Positions 1-12,275 of a stretch of 64,000 nucleotides of DNA are shown in pieces; the first letter of the stretch is position 1, and every line of letters begins with the position of its first letter. The stretch is from the NCBI GenBank assembly GCA_002633005.1, contig NMRA01000034.1:471696-535695 (forward strand), written 5' to 3'. The notes beneath the pieces are model-generated. The model was not told where the DNA came from. It ran no database searches and was given only the letters and a program-made list of their open reading frames with translations. Origin of the DNA: Phoronis australis. Taxonomy: Eukaryota; Phoronida; Phoronidae. The translations under genes were made by a program, and so were the position numbers.

Positions 1-334
1 AGGCCTAACATAGTTTGAAGTGAAATCTTTAATTAAATGTTTAATGTTTAACTAATTTAAATTATAGTCTTAATAAAAATATTTTGTATTCACTGTGACT
101 GTTATTCCAAATGCCTAAATCCAATTTATCTTTTTTCTACAAATAACACGTTTGTGTTAACGAGGGGCTGCTTCCGAACTGTACTGACAAAAAACAAATA
201 ATAATAATTCTTACCATAATGAGAGTGTCAGGTTTTGTTGAACACACCGTTCCATTTGTTTTTAACGGCCTTAACAAGAAACTTGACTGACAAGATACTC
301 CAAATGAGAGTGTATGCAAGACTGACGTTTTCAG

Positions 335-3300
335 GCAAGATCCTGGGAAACCTTCTTCGACGCCAAAGCAATGGAGAACAACGCCATATTGGGAAAAGGA
401 CTTGACTCTCCCGTCTGCATGGATATCCTTAACCTTGGATTAAGAAATCGCTATTACTCACTTTTCAAATCTGCTCAGGTATGCTTTCAGTTAATGATTT
501 TTCATGTGCATTTTACTCATGTTAATGATAAATATTCACCAGTTGACCGTTTCCTGGCGCAAAATAGTGAGAGGAACAACAAGCAATAGCCTTGAAACCA
601 AACAAAAGGGGGCACACGTAGTGGTAATCCGCGATACGTGCAAGGAGCTTCGTTGCTGATTTCTGTGAATAAGAGTGCATCTCTCTACACAATCTGGTTT
701 CTTCTTGGCGTTGCATGAAATGCTTGTTCTCGGTTTCACAGCAAATGTCGTCTGTTAATCATGCCTGTAGCCAGCTATTGCTGCGAGTAGAAAGAGCATT
801 GTAATTAGCGGACCATTTGCATTGCTTTTTACTTCTTTCCTGCAACGTCATTATACCGGTTAACAAATCCGAGATCCTGGAATGGAAATATTGAATTTTC
901 TTCCAGAATTCAACATTCCATGCTCGCCGTCATTTCACTTGAATAGCAACCGTTTTGCAAGTCTGCACTGCCAGAATTGTCCGGTAGTAAGCCCTAAGGC
1001 ACATATTCATTAGAAAATGGCCTACTTTTTTGGTACCTCGGGTGGGAAATAAGCATGCCCTACTTCTTGAAATAAATGTACATGTAGGGCCAGCTTCGTC
1101 TGCATGGAATGAGGACCAACACCAGAAGATAGGAGAGTTTATAGTATAAATGAGGCTGTCAGTTTGTTTTTTTCTAGATAAACCAAAAACGTAATCAGAT
1201 AAATTTTGCCGTTTTCATAAAGTCATTCTGTGGCTTTGTGCATAATGGAAACCCCAATAAACTGTAGAAATGTTTTAATGTGTCCTGCATTTGGAGATCT
1301 GTATGGGGAAATTCCCGGGAGTACAAGGTTTCGACCTCACTCGTGAAGGACGGGGCCTGTCTTTCACTTGTGTGATTTTGGGTGGTCGCATTAAAATTGC
1401 TCTATGGAACGCAGATAATTTGAATTTTTTCCAATAACATGGCCAACATCCTCACATCATTTCTACTCATGTATTTTCAGGCAAAATTGCGAAGTCTTAC
1501 GCCAGAAGAGTTGAAGACTTTGACACCAGACGTGCTGCCAACTCTCCCGCCAGAAGCGTTAAAAAAGCTATTACCAGAGACACTGATAAGTCTTTCGTCA
1601 GATGTTCTCAAGAAATTCCCATTGTCTGTTTTCCAAAGTTTCACACCGGAGGTGTTAAACAAGCTTCCGACGGATGTTCTGCAATCCCTTCCAGATGACT
1701 TGCTTAAGAGTCAGCCTGCAAATTCGCCAACGTCAACGCCATCAGCCACTACTTCGTCTCCGGGCGTTTCAAATACGCTTGCGAGTCAGCCAGCAAATCC
1801 GCCAACGTCTGCGGAATCAGCTGCTACTCCGCCTCCTGGCGTTTCAAACGCGCTTGAGAGTCAGCCAGCAAATCCGCCAATGTCAGCGTCATCGGCCACA
1901 ACTCCGCCTTCGGGCGTATCAAGTGCGCTTGCGACTCAGCAGGCAAATCCACCAACGTCTGCGCCATCAGCTGCTACTCCGCCTCCTGGCGTTTCAAACG
2001 CGCTTGAGAGTCAGCCAGCAAATCCGCCAACGTCTGCGCAATCAGCCGCTACTCCGCCTCCTGGCGTTTCAAACGCACTTGAGAGTCAGCCAGCAAATCC
2101 GCCAATGTCAGCGTCATCGGCCACAACTCCGCCTTTGGGCGTATCAAATGCGCTTGCGACTCAGCAGGCAAATCCACCAACGTCTGCGCCATCAGCCGCT
2201 ACTCCGTCTCCTGGCGTTTCAAATGCGCTTGCGACTCAGCCGGCAAATCAGCCAGTGTCAGCGCCATCAGCCAGTACACCGCCTTCGGGCATATCAAATG
2301 CGCTTGCGAGTCATCCGGCCAATCCGCCAGCGGCAGCGACATCTGCCATTCCTCTGCCTTCGGGCTTAGTAAATGACCTTGCAAATCAGCAGGCAAATCT
2401 GCCAACGTCAACGCCATCAGCCATTGGTCTGCCTCCGGGTGTAGTAAATGCACTTGCACTAGGAAATACCAGTATTACTGCAGCAAAAACAAATCAAGCA
2501 CTAACAGTTCCTTTCACGACTGGAATGAAAGTAGGATTGCTGTATGACGCGTTCACTTCTGCTGTGGTACAGGATGCGATGTCGAGCAGTATTGGAAGTC
2601 CCACTAATAAAATCGAGAAAGAAACCAACACCTTTCAGGTAAGATACAATCGCCATTCTTAAAAGGAAACGTTGCCCTTTTTAGGTATATTGTATTCATA
2701 ATTATAAATGTTTCGAATCCCTTAAAGGAATTAGTAAAAATAATTATTCAAACTCGAAATGTGAGTTGATCCGAAAGTGTTAGCTAGTGTTCTCTCGGTT
2801 CCCCGTTAGGGTGTGTCAGCTTTGCATGACCAAGACCCAAGCTTATTTAGTCTTTTCTCCAGTACATAATACGTGAGTAGGTCCTAATGATACCACTGTG
2901 AAACATTGAGGTAATACTGAAAACAACTAGTGCGACTCAGCCGATCAGACACACTGTGTGTGTACTGTATGACTTGCTTACAGCGTCACGGCTTCCGGTT
3001 CGAATTTATATATATTGTTTTTATAGAAATCGACTATGAAAGTTCAAAATATCCTTTAGAGTAGGTGGCATATGCTAACTTTGCCAAAAATGACTTCATG
3101 CGACTGTGACGATTTTTTCGAAAAAAATGTGGATAAGACTTCAACGGAAATAAAATGGAATATAGTCAAAATTGGTAACATCTTTTTTAATCAAGTTGTA
3201 CTTAATCGGTTGAAAATTACACGATGGAATTTTCTCTGACTCAGTCTTTGTAACGAACAACAGACAGGGTCCCTGTGACAGAAGCTGTCCTGTTTTCACA

Positions 3301-6300
3301 GGAGGATTGTTTCGCGAACGTTCACACTGCATTCTCAGGCATTGAGCAGTGTTGTGTTATAAAGTACTTAAAACCGCCATTTACTTTTATAATGGGCCAA
3401 AGGCTTCAAAAACCTTGCACAAGGTCTATTGAAAGTGATTCCAAAGTCCATTTTTCCACCTTCTACAACTACCGGAAGTGCAGCTGCCGCTACTTGAAAA
3501 AAAGCAAAAATATACCGAATCGGTAGTTTTCACCCCAAAGCCACCATTTGCAATTACTAAGAACTGAGAGACAGTGCATTCAGATTGCCAAAACTCTCCA
3601 GATTCCAGAAATAAGGTGAAAAGTGGGTGTCGACCAGCCAGATTTTTCGACAATCCAAAGAGTCTAAAGGGTACCTGAATTTCCTGCTAAATGTCAACTT
3701 CCCGCTTGCAAGCAGTAAAGGTCTAAGAAAAGCCAGGACCGAGCAAGAGGTGAGCCAAGGGATCAACAACTGACAATCTTTCACTCAGAACAGCTTCAAA
3801 AATCGAGCAAATGTCATTTGTAGCCTTCACGTGCAGCACAGAACTTGAAAAACCCAGCCAACCCAGCAGGCGCCAATTTTTAATGAAATTGGGGCATGCA
3901 AACTGAACCGTCGCTCAAAAAACTATTAAGTGCCACCTTAGGCCATAGTCGCCTGCTAGATTGGCTGTGTATTTTGAGATTTACTGCAAGTGTGTTGGCT
4001 ACGAATGGAATGTGTTTGTTTTTTGAACTTGTTTAGGAAAATATCCTGTTTGTTGCGCCTTGACCTCTTTTTCTCGCAACAGTGGCTGTTCGCAAACATT
4101 CTACCACTTCCTGTTGGCAAGGCTGGAAATTCAGGTACCCTCAAACTTTACATGTTAGATTTTTAGACTGTAGGCAAGCTTTGTACATGTTCAGTACCTG
4201 AAAATGTTTCATGTTTTGTGTTTTTTGTTGTAGAAAATAAATCAACTGCATTCCCTAAGCTCACCCTGCCTGCGGTAGCAGATATGAGGAAAAACTGTTG
4301 AATGCCCCCTTACGACGCACATCCTGTGATATAGTTGTAGCACCATTTACAGACATAACCAGTCATAACAAGCAGCAGTGCACCTTGCTTGTTTTGCAGC
4401 ACGTAAAGTCTTTAACTGAGGCAAGAAAATTCCTCAAGATTCCAGCCCGCCAGTCACTGATTGCTGTAAAGAATGATCAGTCGGAAGAACAAGGGCCCTT
4501 TGAAAACTACATTGACACCTCAAAACAACTTGAGGACAACTCAGAAATATTAGAACTCTTTCTGTACGATGGGGTAAGTATCCCACAGTAAAGGTGACAA
4601 ACACGTTTGGGTGATGCAAAATAAGTAGTTTCATTTCAAACTTCCAACCAAATTTTCAAGCGTGGTCACAGCATATTCCTTTTATTTTCTGTCATTTGCT
4701 AAACGTAATCACAGTCTAATGACACCAAGTATCTTGTACCTGGTGGGTTTTTTTTGAAATTCTGTAATCTAAAATCCTTTCTGCTTTCAAACTACGACAC
4801 TTCAACTTTTTCCTTGCAGTTTATATTCACCTTACCACCAAAATGGGTAATATCAAGAGCCCTCTTTCGGATATTCTCAGACTGACGGTCATGAAGGAGT
4901 CACAGTTGAATCATTTTTTAGATGCTTATTGCCATTCTTGGATGGTACTATATCTGAATTGGCAATGGCAGCCTAGTCAGGGCTCGACATAACGAGCTGC
5001 AGGTCGCATCTGCGACCTGAAAGTTGGAAATGCGAGCTGAAAGTTTTGTCAGCTCGTATCCAGTCGCAAAATGCGACTTAGAATATCCGACGTACACGTA
5101 TGCGAGCTGAGTTTTTACACTTCTCGGCAGATACCTGGCAAATATAAAGCAACTCTTGTGAATCCAACCGTATTGGTTGCTTCCAAATCAAGTTCACAAG
5201 AACACTAACAGAGAACAGCCCTCCCGATAACTTGTAAGTATGTTGCGTGAACATGGGATAATGCAGAATCGATCTTTGAAGCGTTTCATTGGCTAACCTT
5301 TTCGGGTACTTTTTCAAAGTTTCGGATTCGCCGCAGAAAGTTTCGGGACACGGCATAACACGTGTTAAAATGTCACAAAACAGCGGTGTTTCTACTAATT
5401 CTTAAGCTATCAACTTACTGAAGTTTGTAGTGGAAAAACATGTCTATTTTTCGCGTAAGATATCCATATAACATGTACCAAATATCCTAGACAATACACC
5501 TGATATCGCACTGCGGCACTGGTCGGTCTCGTTGTTATCACGCAATCCATCCCGGCAGACAATCGTGACTTAGAAATGTGCGTCTCGTTTTTTATCGTAT
5601 AAGACAGCAAAAGTGGAAATGACAACCCTATCAATCGCCAAACAACGTCTTTACTTTCAGCAAAGTAGTTTTTGAGTTGTCAAGAAATTTTCAGACCCCT
5701 TTACTTGTTTCTGGGACTACGTGCGCGAAATATGATTTTTCTTTCACACGTTGTTGCCAGCGTAAAGTGGAGGCCTACTCCAGTGATTCAAGTGCGTGAA
5801 CTCACGTGTGCGCACCACTATCAAAGCTGCACATCAAACGAGAACAGCCACAGTCTTAAATGAAAGAGTATACCGGCATTTTTGGCTCTGTTAAGCATTC
5901 GAGTGCCAATGGTTTATTTGAAAATGAACTTAATAGATCCCCGGCTGTTATAAAAGACCCTATGCTTTACGATATTTTCCGGCACCGATAAAACCCAGAA
6001 CTGATATTTTCCTGTTCCGATGTTTCCCGGGGTCGATGTCAGGGGCGTATCCAGGAATTGAGTTGGGGGGGACCAGGGCAGAGTATTGGCCAGGATTTTG
6101 CCTGTCAGACAATCGCACCCTGGAACTGACAAATGGAATCTTGGAGAATTTTTGGGGCCATGGCCCACTTGGCCCCCTCTAAATCCGCCACTGGATGTTC
6201 CATAAACCCGATATTCTATTCCCGTAGCCAGCTATTGCAACTGAACGAGTAGATGCGAAATTGTGGTAAGCGAACTGTTTATTCTTCTCTTTACATATCC

Positions 6301-9300
6301 CCGAGCAGTTTTTCGCTCCCCGGGCGTAAAACGTTCAGACTCCAATAGACACAATCTTGTTCCGGCTGAAGCGGGCAATTAAAAACAAAATTATTCTGGG
6401 TGGCTAAAAAGGGCACAGTTTAGGTGGTAATGATACCCAGAAAATCACCCCTACTGCATGGATTGTGCCTCGCAAAATCATATTATAATAACGTTTCTTA
6501 CCATTGCAGTCTTCCAATATCTCATTACCGCAAACACTCGTGTTAACGACTATGCTCACGCATAAGCCTACTTCCTACTTTTGAGGTGTTTCATGATAAG
6601 CGTTCACTGCTCTACTAAGCGTTACCCCTCAACTTTCAAGAATTTTCAATTAAGCGACCCCAGTTCAGACTATCGCCCATCATAGCGCACTGCAAACGAC
6701 CGCACGTGGTTAGAAATTGACACGCAGTCTAATAAGCGGCCAGGGCGCTTATAAAAATCCGCTTCAGGAAGGGGGGGCGCTTATTATAGCCCAAAAGTGG
6801 TTGAAACCCGGTCTCCGAAACAGGTGAAATTGCATGCGTGCACCCAGCCTTCGATATGGGGGGCTCGAATTCCTGACGTTGTGGACCATTTGCTAACGCC
6901 ACAGACCTTGAAATCCAGCGAAACACTTCTATCTTACAAACCTGACAATCCCTAATCTCAGAAAATTTGAGCACCCGGCAAAAGATACTAATGGTGAAAT
7001 TCCGGTGATGATAATCACCCACTTTGTTTATTTACTTCAGCTACACAATTTGAAATAGTTGGTAAAATGAAGCCCATTCGAGTAAGCACCATGTGGGTCC
7101 CAATGCCAATGATAGAACCCAACAAGTCAAATCAAGGTGGGGCATAAATAAGGAAATTTACTGTATCAACAGATTGGCCAAATAAGAATAAGATACAAAG
7201 TGTTGCTACAGTGCACGATAATTGGTCTATTGTTTTCCCGCCATAAATGCATGAACCAATCAGATCACCAATGGCGCAAAGTTTTCGAAAACAGCTCGAT
7301 TCTTAGGAAGTCCTGTTACTGCTCTATTTATTTTCAAAACTTTATTGTGTTACATTTAATTTATTTTCTATTCTGCTCAATGAAGCCACTTAATATGAAT
7401 GCATTCAACATAATTAATGCATTGTAAAAACCAAAAGTTATGCTCTATCAACAATAGACAAAATCAGTACACCCCTTTCTTAAAAAATGGGTTAAAAGTT
7501 AGAAACAAAGGACACAAGTTTCCATCACTTGTAATGTCGATTTTCGACATTGATGTTGAGGAGGAACATCAGTCTGGCGACAGCAACATTACACGGAATC
7601 GTACGAAGGCGATGATTTTCGAAATTTGATTCGTTTTTGTTGTATGTCTTATTTTCCCTACGGTTCAGGGTTACTTCTGAATCCAAGAACAAGAACTGAA
7701 AGAGGCAGGGTTCGTGATAACGTTGGAGAACGGTAACATTTATATAAGGTGTTACAACTGTCATCGATATTGTCATCTCCTCTGTTTTCATCCAACCTTC
7801 CCTGATGCAAACTTGAATGAAGAGGACCTTCAGTACTTGAGTGAGCACGGTATACTGTGTGATTTATGTTGAATTATTCAACGGTTATTTTAAGAACCAT
7901 TTCACGCTATACCTAAGGCTCATGCATACTACAACCAACGGCCCTTTTAAGGGCCACTCAACTCTTCCCAGAAGAACTGCTCACTTGAGAATGTTGAATT
8001 ATAAACATGCAAAGGTTAAACTAGTCAAATCGTTGCAGAGGCGCATTTTTTAATTCGAACAAAATTAATATTTTTCTAAACCAAAAACGTTATATAAGTA
8101 TCTTTTGCATTCACAGGTACTCCTTGGAATTTGTGCACAAGCAAGCTTTCGTAGTTTTCTCAGTAGGCCTATGTGAACCATAAATCACAAACTGTCCGAT
8201 AACTATGCTGCTATGCTATTGGGCAAGCAGACGACATATTCAGCGGGCACCGAAGTTTGAATTTTGTAGCATTGGCAAAAGTACTCACGATACCAACACT
8301 TCTACTATTGAAAGACTTTGAACAGCATTTCAATGCCGAAATTAATATTTTTTCGTAGTACTGGACAGTAAAGTAGATGCGCGAATTTCCCGTCAAAATA
8401 CACTTACCAGAAACTGCACCAGAAAATTTAGGAGAGTGGCGGCGCCTCTTGGCTAGCACGGAAGAAAATGTCGGAGTTGCGAATCTGTTGTCTATACCGA
8501 TAATCTATGCTGGCATTTATGAATGCGAGCTGGGATGTTGGCTAGGTCGCAAAATGCGACCTGCCGATTTTAATAGCGTCGAACCCTGACTAGTGCATGT
8601 AAGCAATTCTTTGGGGTTTTTGGCATATTTGACCGACTCATGCGGACCTCAAATTTTTCAAGATTTTCAATTGGGCTTTTTACAGTGAAATCTTGACAAT
8701 TTCCGTACTTTGAATGCGTCACATAGGTTGATTCTTTTCATTTACGACAATTCTCAGCTTATTGAAGTTTTTGTCTTCTGTGTAGGAGAGCGCAGGGTTG
8801 TTTGAAATGTGTTTATACGTTACCATTTCAGGTTGAGCACACGCTGTCGAAGAATTACACTCTTCCCAGTGGCTGGCAGCAAAAACTCAATGGAGACGTG
8901 GTGCCAACCCATTACATCAAAAACATCGTCCATGGCGGATTCATTCTGTGTGCCCACAAATTTGTCACGACAAATGACGCCATTTTGGATTCCGAGGCAT
9001 TCAAGAAAAGTCTCCCATTTAGTTCAATGGTTGGCAAAATTGAAATTAATTGAAATTAAATATTACGAAACAACTTTTAGTGAAACAAACACCTTACCAA
9101 CACGAATCAAAACAACATGAAAAGACTCCTTCAAAGTTTTGTTTCAGATATTTTGTTTTAAGGACTAGACATCAGTCGTTCTAAATGGTTATCACAAATA
9201 GCTATTTGTGAATGATCAAAGGTGGCTTGCAGACAGGTAACAAAAATTGCCAGTAGCCATGTCGATTAAAGCAACTTCAGCAGCAATTTTAACATGGTAG

Positions 9301-11516
9301 ATAGCTACAAATTGGGCTACTCGAAGTTGTTTTCCGCAGACGAGGTCAGGAAACTGTTTTTGAACACGCGAATTTAAACTGAGTAATTTCACTTTAGATA
9401 CTGCATGCTCGAGACCTGGTGCCATGATTTTATCCGTTCATGTAGGTCGCCGAAATTGGCTGGGACAATGCCGTGGCCAACATAAAGGATAACTTCAATG
9501 AGATTACGGGCATAGAGACGCGCTACTGGTCGTCCATCATGGGGGACGAGGGAAGAGAGGTACAGTCGGCCGACACTCTTCAGGCAACCATGGCACACTT
9601 CCCGGATGCATTACAAGGGGCGGCGTACCTGACGATACCCCTCTACGTGCAGGTAGAGCCGCTGCAGCAGTTGGACCCAACGTACACGTGCCCAGTTTTG
9701 GACGACGCTCTTGATCAACGTTTGTCTAACTTACTACAGCTTGACGACGTCGTGGGTGGTGTAAGTAAAGAATGAACAGAAAAGCTCCACAGTGTTACGC
9801 CGTCATTCAACCTACAATTCCGTTGAATCACATTTCCTGTTGCGAATTGTGTTCTGCGGTTATGATTTTTGATGTACATGCAACATTTAATACTCTGCGA
9901 GATTCATAGGTGGAAATACCTGCGGAGTATTTTACAACAAATAATCTTATACCATTTAACAAAAAAAGCAAATACGTTCTCTCTTTATGTATTCCTAAAT
10001 GCATGGCGATATTTGATATTGCCGATACTTCCTAACGGCATGAAATACGGTATTTTATCCTGTGGGTGAGCTAGTAGATTTTGTATCTAAGAGATAATTT
10101 GTATCGCTGGTAATCTTTGGTGCATGAACGACAACGTCAGGTGTAAATCAACAATTTCATGTTTTATTTGTTGTTTTATTTATTTACAGATTGTGAACAA
10201 AGTCCAAGCATATCGAAAATTTCTTTTGAACAATCCCAAAACGGTCCAATTTGCGTGGGAAGTGGAAACATTCAGTAACACTGAAACCAAACCCCTTGCC
10301 CGTGACGTCAAGGATGCGATAAGTGCAATTAACCTTAAGGTAACAGGTCCACATTTAAAGACGCCATAGTCTTCCTTATCTTGTTCTTCTCAAGGTACAA
10401 ATCAGTCCATAATTGTTAGTGATCTTCCATGCAAGAGCAGGGCAAGCATATGCATGAGGCAATTACGGAAAACATTAAAAGTGTTTGAGATTTTTGTGCG
10501 TGGAACATACGGGTGGAAAGGTGATGACGACTGAAGAGTAGAGGTAACGTTGCAACTGGAGGTGCAAATTTGGTGACGACTGACAAAATAAGGCAGTCAA
10601 AATAAGATTTTCAGGTTCCTGCTGAACGTTCACCCTAGAACGCAAATTGGAGCATCCGAATTCCAGCAAGTTAACATTCTCCACTTCTTCGAGAGCTACT
10701 TTTCTTAAACTTCACTTGATGCATACCATTATTCATGCCTCCTCTCCGCCATACTTGCTTCACATTAACTTCTCGCATATCACGTTGATACAATACTCGC
10801 AATAGTGTTGGATCACTCCACATTCCTTTTTGTAAATCTTTTGGTCAGGCTTCATTTCATTACAGAGAATCTCTAGCTTGGAATGAACTCCTCATAACTA
10901 TAAAAAATACTCAATCCTCAAATTCTTTTAAACGCCTAGTAACTACCTTTTTGTTCAATAAATTGTCAAGTGCTGAGAATGATATGTTTGCATTGAGTTT
11001 CTCTTATTTCCTTTGTCTAATCTTCATTAGTGCATTCATTTATTCATTGTTTATTTATTCATGTATATATTTATGTAATTATTTGTCATTCTATGTATTT
11101 ATGTATTTATTTACCTATTTAGTGATTGCTTTACTTATTTACTGTTGATTGTTGATTTTGTTTTTATGCTTTTCTTTATTTCTCCGTAATTTTGTGACTC
11201 TAATAAATCTATTATCATCATCTTCATCGTCATCGTCATTATCATTATTATTGTTATTATACTGAGGAGTGGAAAATATGGAGAAAATGGGGTTGTGGAA
11301 AGTTATTGGTTGCAACAAGGGTTTTAAACTCATTGGTTGCGTGTAATAGTATTCTCCATCAAATGGTTGCAGGCTACCACCGGCAAAGAACTCTTTCCCG
11401 AAGAAAAGATGAAAACCAACCCGTTGCTGACTAGCAACTTCCAATCCAGGCGCTGTCTTGATGCCCTGAACGGGAATCTACTGAAGAAGTTCAATAAACT
11501 TAAACAAGAGATTGAG
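335..11516 (+). CDS. SNTX-type (MACPF superfamily) multi-module protein, exons of modules 0 and 1; 5' end outside window
   Basis: Seven exons are supported: 335-478, 1481-2638, 4400-4573, 8832-9029, 9446-9760, 10190-10339 and 11373-11516. All have AG acceptors and GT donors and all are phase 0. Exon 335-478 is homologous to 11373-11516 (both 144 nt, pattern GxxLxxxxCxDxLNxxLxxRxxxLK), so it is the end of an upstream module. The next module runs from a VPFTxGMKxGLLYD start motif (end of exon 1481-2638), through an AxxFL...YIDTSKQ...ELF strand exon, a PTHYIKNIVHGGF exon and an ETRYWSS exon, to helical exons. The equivalent set recurs at 12276-17772. The pattern matches the N-terminal MACPF-like and following helical regions of stonustoxin-like proteins, a family widespread in non-venomous animals. 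Function here is unknown; membrane insertion is a family-level possibility only. No terminal exon is certain: it may continue into 12258-12455, or end in a short exon near 12198 that reads six codons to a stop. Confidence 0.62.
479..1480. other. Intron (or intergenic gap) between module 0 and the repeat exon
   Basis: No recognisable exon, RNA gene or transposon end is visible here. Because both flanking exons are phase 0 with good splice sites, it is read as an intron. If module 1 begins at the ATG at 1439, it would instead contain an undetected last exon and a promoter. Confidence 0.45.
1481..2638 (+). CDS. Repeat-rich exon: octapeptide Leu repeats, ten 25-aa Pro/Ala/Ser repeats, then module-1 start
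   Basis: A single 386-codon phase-0 exon follows a strong acceptor (gtattttcag) and ends in a good donor (cag|gtaaga). Codons 1-76 are about nine octapeptides of the type LKxLTPEx. Codons 77-326 (1709-2458) are ten 25-residue units of the type SQPANPPTSAPSAATPPPGV followed by SNALx. The last 60 codons carry the LTVPFTTGMKVGLLYD motif that opens an SNTX-type module. The Pro/Ala/Ser/Thr repeats look like an extended, disordered, possibly O-glycosylated spacer (inference). An ATG at 1439 reads into this exon in frame and could be an alternative start. Confidence 0.7.
1709..2458 (+). repeat. Coding minisatellite, 10 x 75 bp
   Basis: Ten in-frame 75-bp units start at 1709, 1784, 1859, 1934, 2009, 2084, 2159, 2234, 2309 and 2384. 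Units 2-4 and 5-7 repeat as a 225-bp block with only a few substitutions, which indicates recent block duplication. Units 1, 9 and 10 are the most diverged, as expected for edge units of an expanding array. Confidence 0.9.
2639..4399. other. Intron with no recognised content
   Basis: This stretch lies between two phase-0 exons of the SNTX-type gene. It is A+T-rich, all reading frames are short, and no repeat end, RNA or coding similarity could be recognised. Confidence 0.5.
6046..6193. mobile_element. Short hAT-type MITE nested in the larger element
   Basis: The left end is caggggcgtatccagga and the right end is the complement of cagtggcggattta. The first bases, CAG(G/T)GGCG(G/T)AT, are inverted copies. 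The interior has a run of G and then TTGGCCCCCTC. The flanks share GATGT, compatible with part of an imperfect target duplication. A similar right end occurs alone near 39456-39468. Confidence 0.45.
7935..7960 (+). other. Histone-mRNA-type 3' stem-loop sequence without a histone gene
   Basis: Positions 7940-7945 (GGCCCT) pair perfectly with 7950-7955 (AGGGCC) around a four-base loop (TTTA). The 5' flank is CCAAC and the 3' flank is ACTCA. A six-base-pair stem, four-base loop and these flanks match the layout of metazoan replication-dependent histone 3' ends. No histone reading frame is visible upstream, so it is a relic, a passenger of a transposon, or chance. Confidence 0.4.
10690..11260 (+). 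mobile_element. 5'-truncated LINE 3' end with microsatellite tail
   Basis: Broken translation of 10690-10980 gives, across frameshifts, the motifs SPPYL, YNTRNS, SLHIPFCKS, ESLAWNELL and NSFKRLV in the order found at the C-terminal end of many CR1/L2/RTE-type LINE reverse transcriptase proteins. It is followed by an A+T-rich tail with TTTATTTA tracts and a (TCA)n/(TTA)n microsatellite at about 11213-11258, typical of such 3' ends. It lies in the intron between exons 10190-10339 and 11373-11516. Confidence 0.6.
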
Positions 11517-12275
11517 GTAAATCGTTTATGACTTTTGATACATGTACGTGCAGCTGAATGAAACGAAAAATATTATCAACAATTTGGAACCATGAGGGTC
11601 GTCGGTTGCATCGTTTGGTGAACTCGTAATGTCATGGGTTAGCTCATGGCACTGATGCTGACGCAAGCTAATGTATGCTGTGAGCGCTGCATTTTTCTTC
11701 GATTTTAAGAATCAATCACGGTAGTTCCGTTTTCATTCAACTAAACCAGTACAGTGAATAGAAACAGGGGATTTCTTTACAAAATTGCCATGAAGCATTG
11801 TCCTTGTAAGTACTTGTATTAAGTTGGCACGGTGAACTTTTAACAAGAAATTAAAGATAATTCGTTTGAGTAGCCGGCAGGCTTAAAAATGCACATGGAT
11901 CTAATATGCTCTTTGTTAAACAAATATGTGCTTGGTGTTTTTGCCCCACTTCTAAAGGATCAAAAAGGTTTATACAAGGAAAACCAGCACGATTTGTGCA
12001 CCAAGCTACGCAATCCACTGGCTGACATGAGAGTATCATCGTCGCGTCTGCGTATTGCTGGCTTGCTAGACGCCAATGGCGAGCTCAAAAGTCATTAGTT
12101 GGCGCTAGTACAGCAAGGAACCTATCTATAGCGGTTAGATGCCATCGGGTTATCACGTGAATGGACGCCTACGCTGAAGAAGTTTTTTCTGCTCTCAGTC
12201 TATTCAGTACCCATTGTAACCAGTAAGTAATTTCTGAATGCAAAATTATCGCCAAAGGTTAAAATAAACAAGAAT

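Larger units (their letters stand above)
4978..8588. mobile_element. hAT-like element with CAGGGYTCGAC terminal inverted repeats, no transposase seen
   Basis: The left end at 4978 reads CAGGGCTCGAC. The right end at 8588 is the reverse complement CAGGGTTCGAC. Both ends are followed inside by a small palindrome of the form GGTCGCAnnTGCGACC (about 5003-5020 and 8544-8561). Similar ends with a 5'-CAGGG start are common in hAT elements. No transposase frame can be recognised in the 3.6 kb between them, so it is non-autonomous, decayed, or two separate insertions. No clear 8-bp target duplication is seen; the flanks are instead extended inverted copies (CTAG). The element fills most of the intron between exons 4400-4573 and 8832-9029. 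Confidence 0.5.

Noticed and set aside
1674-2369. 231-codon Arg/Gln-rich open frame across the minisatellite
   Set aside because: It is another frame of the same 75-bp units, open only because the unit lacks stops in that frame. The Pro/Ser frame has splice sites and continues into the conserved module.
6729-7165. Separate MITE with AATAAGCG-type sequence
   Set aside because: Parts resemble known MITE ends, but a matching inverted partner could not be found by eye.
11889-12098. 69-codon frame as the terminal exon of module 1
   Set aside because: No similarity to the coiled-coil or C2 exons of the last module and no good acceptor in the right phase.
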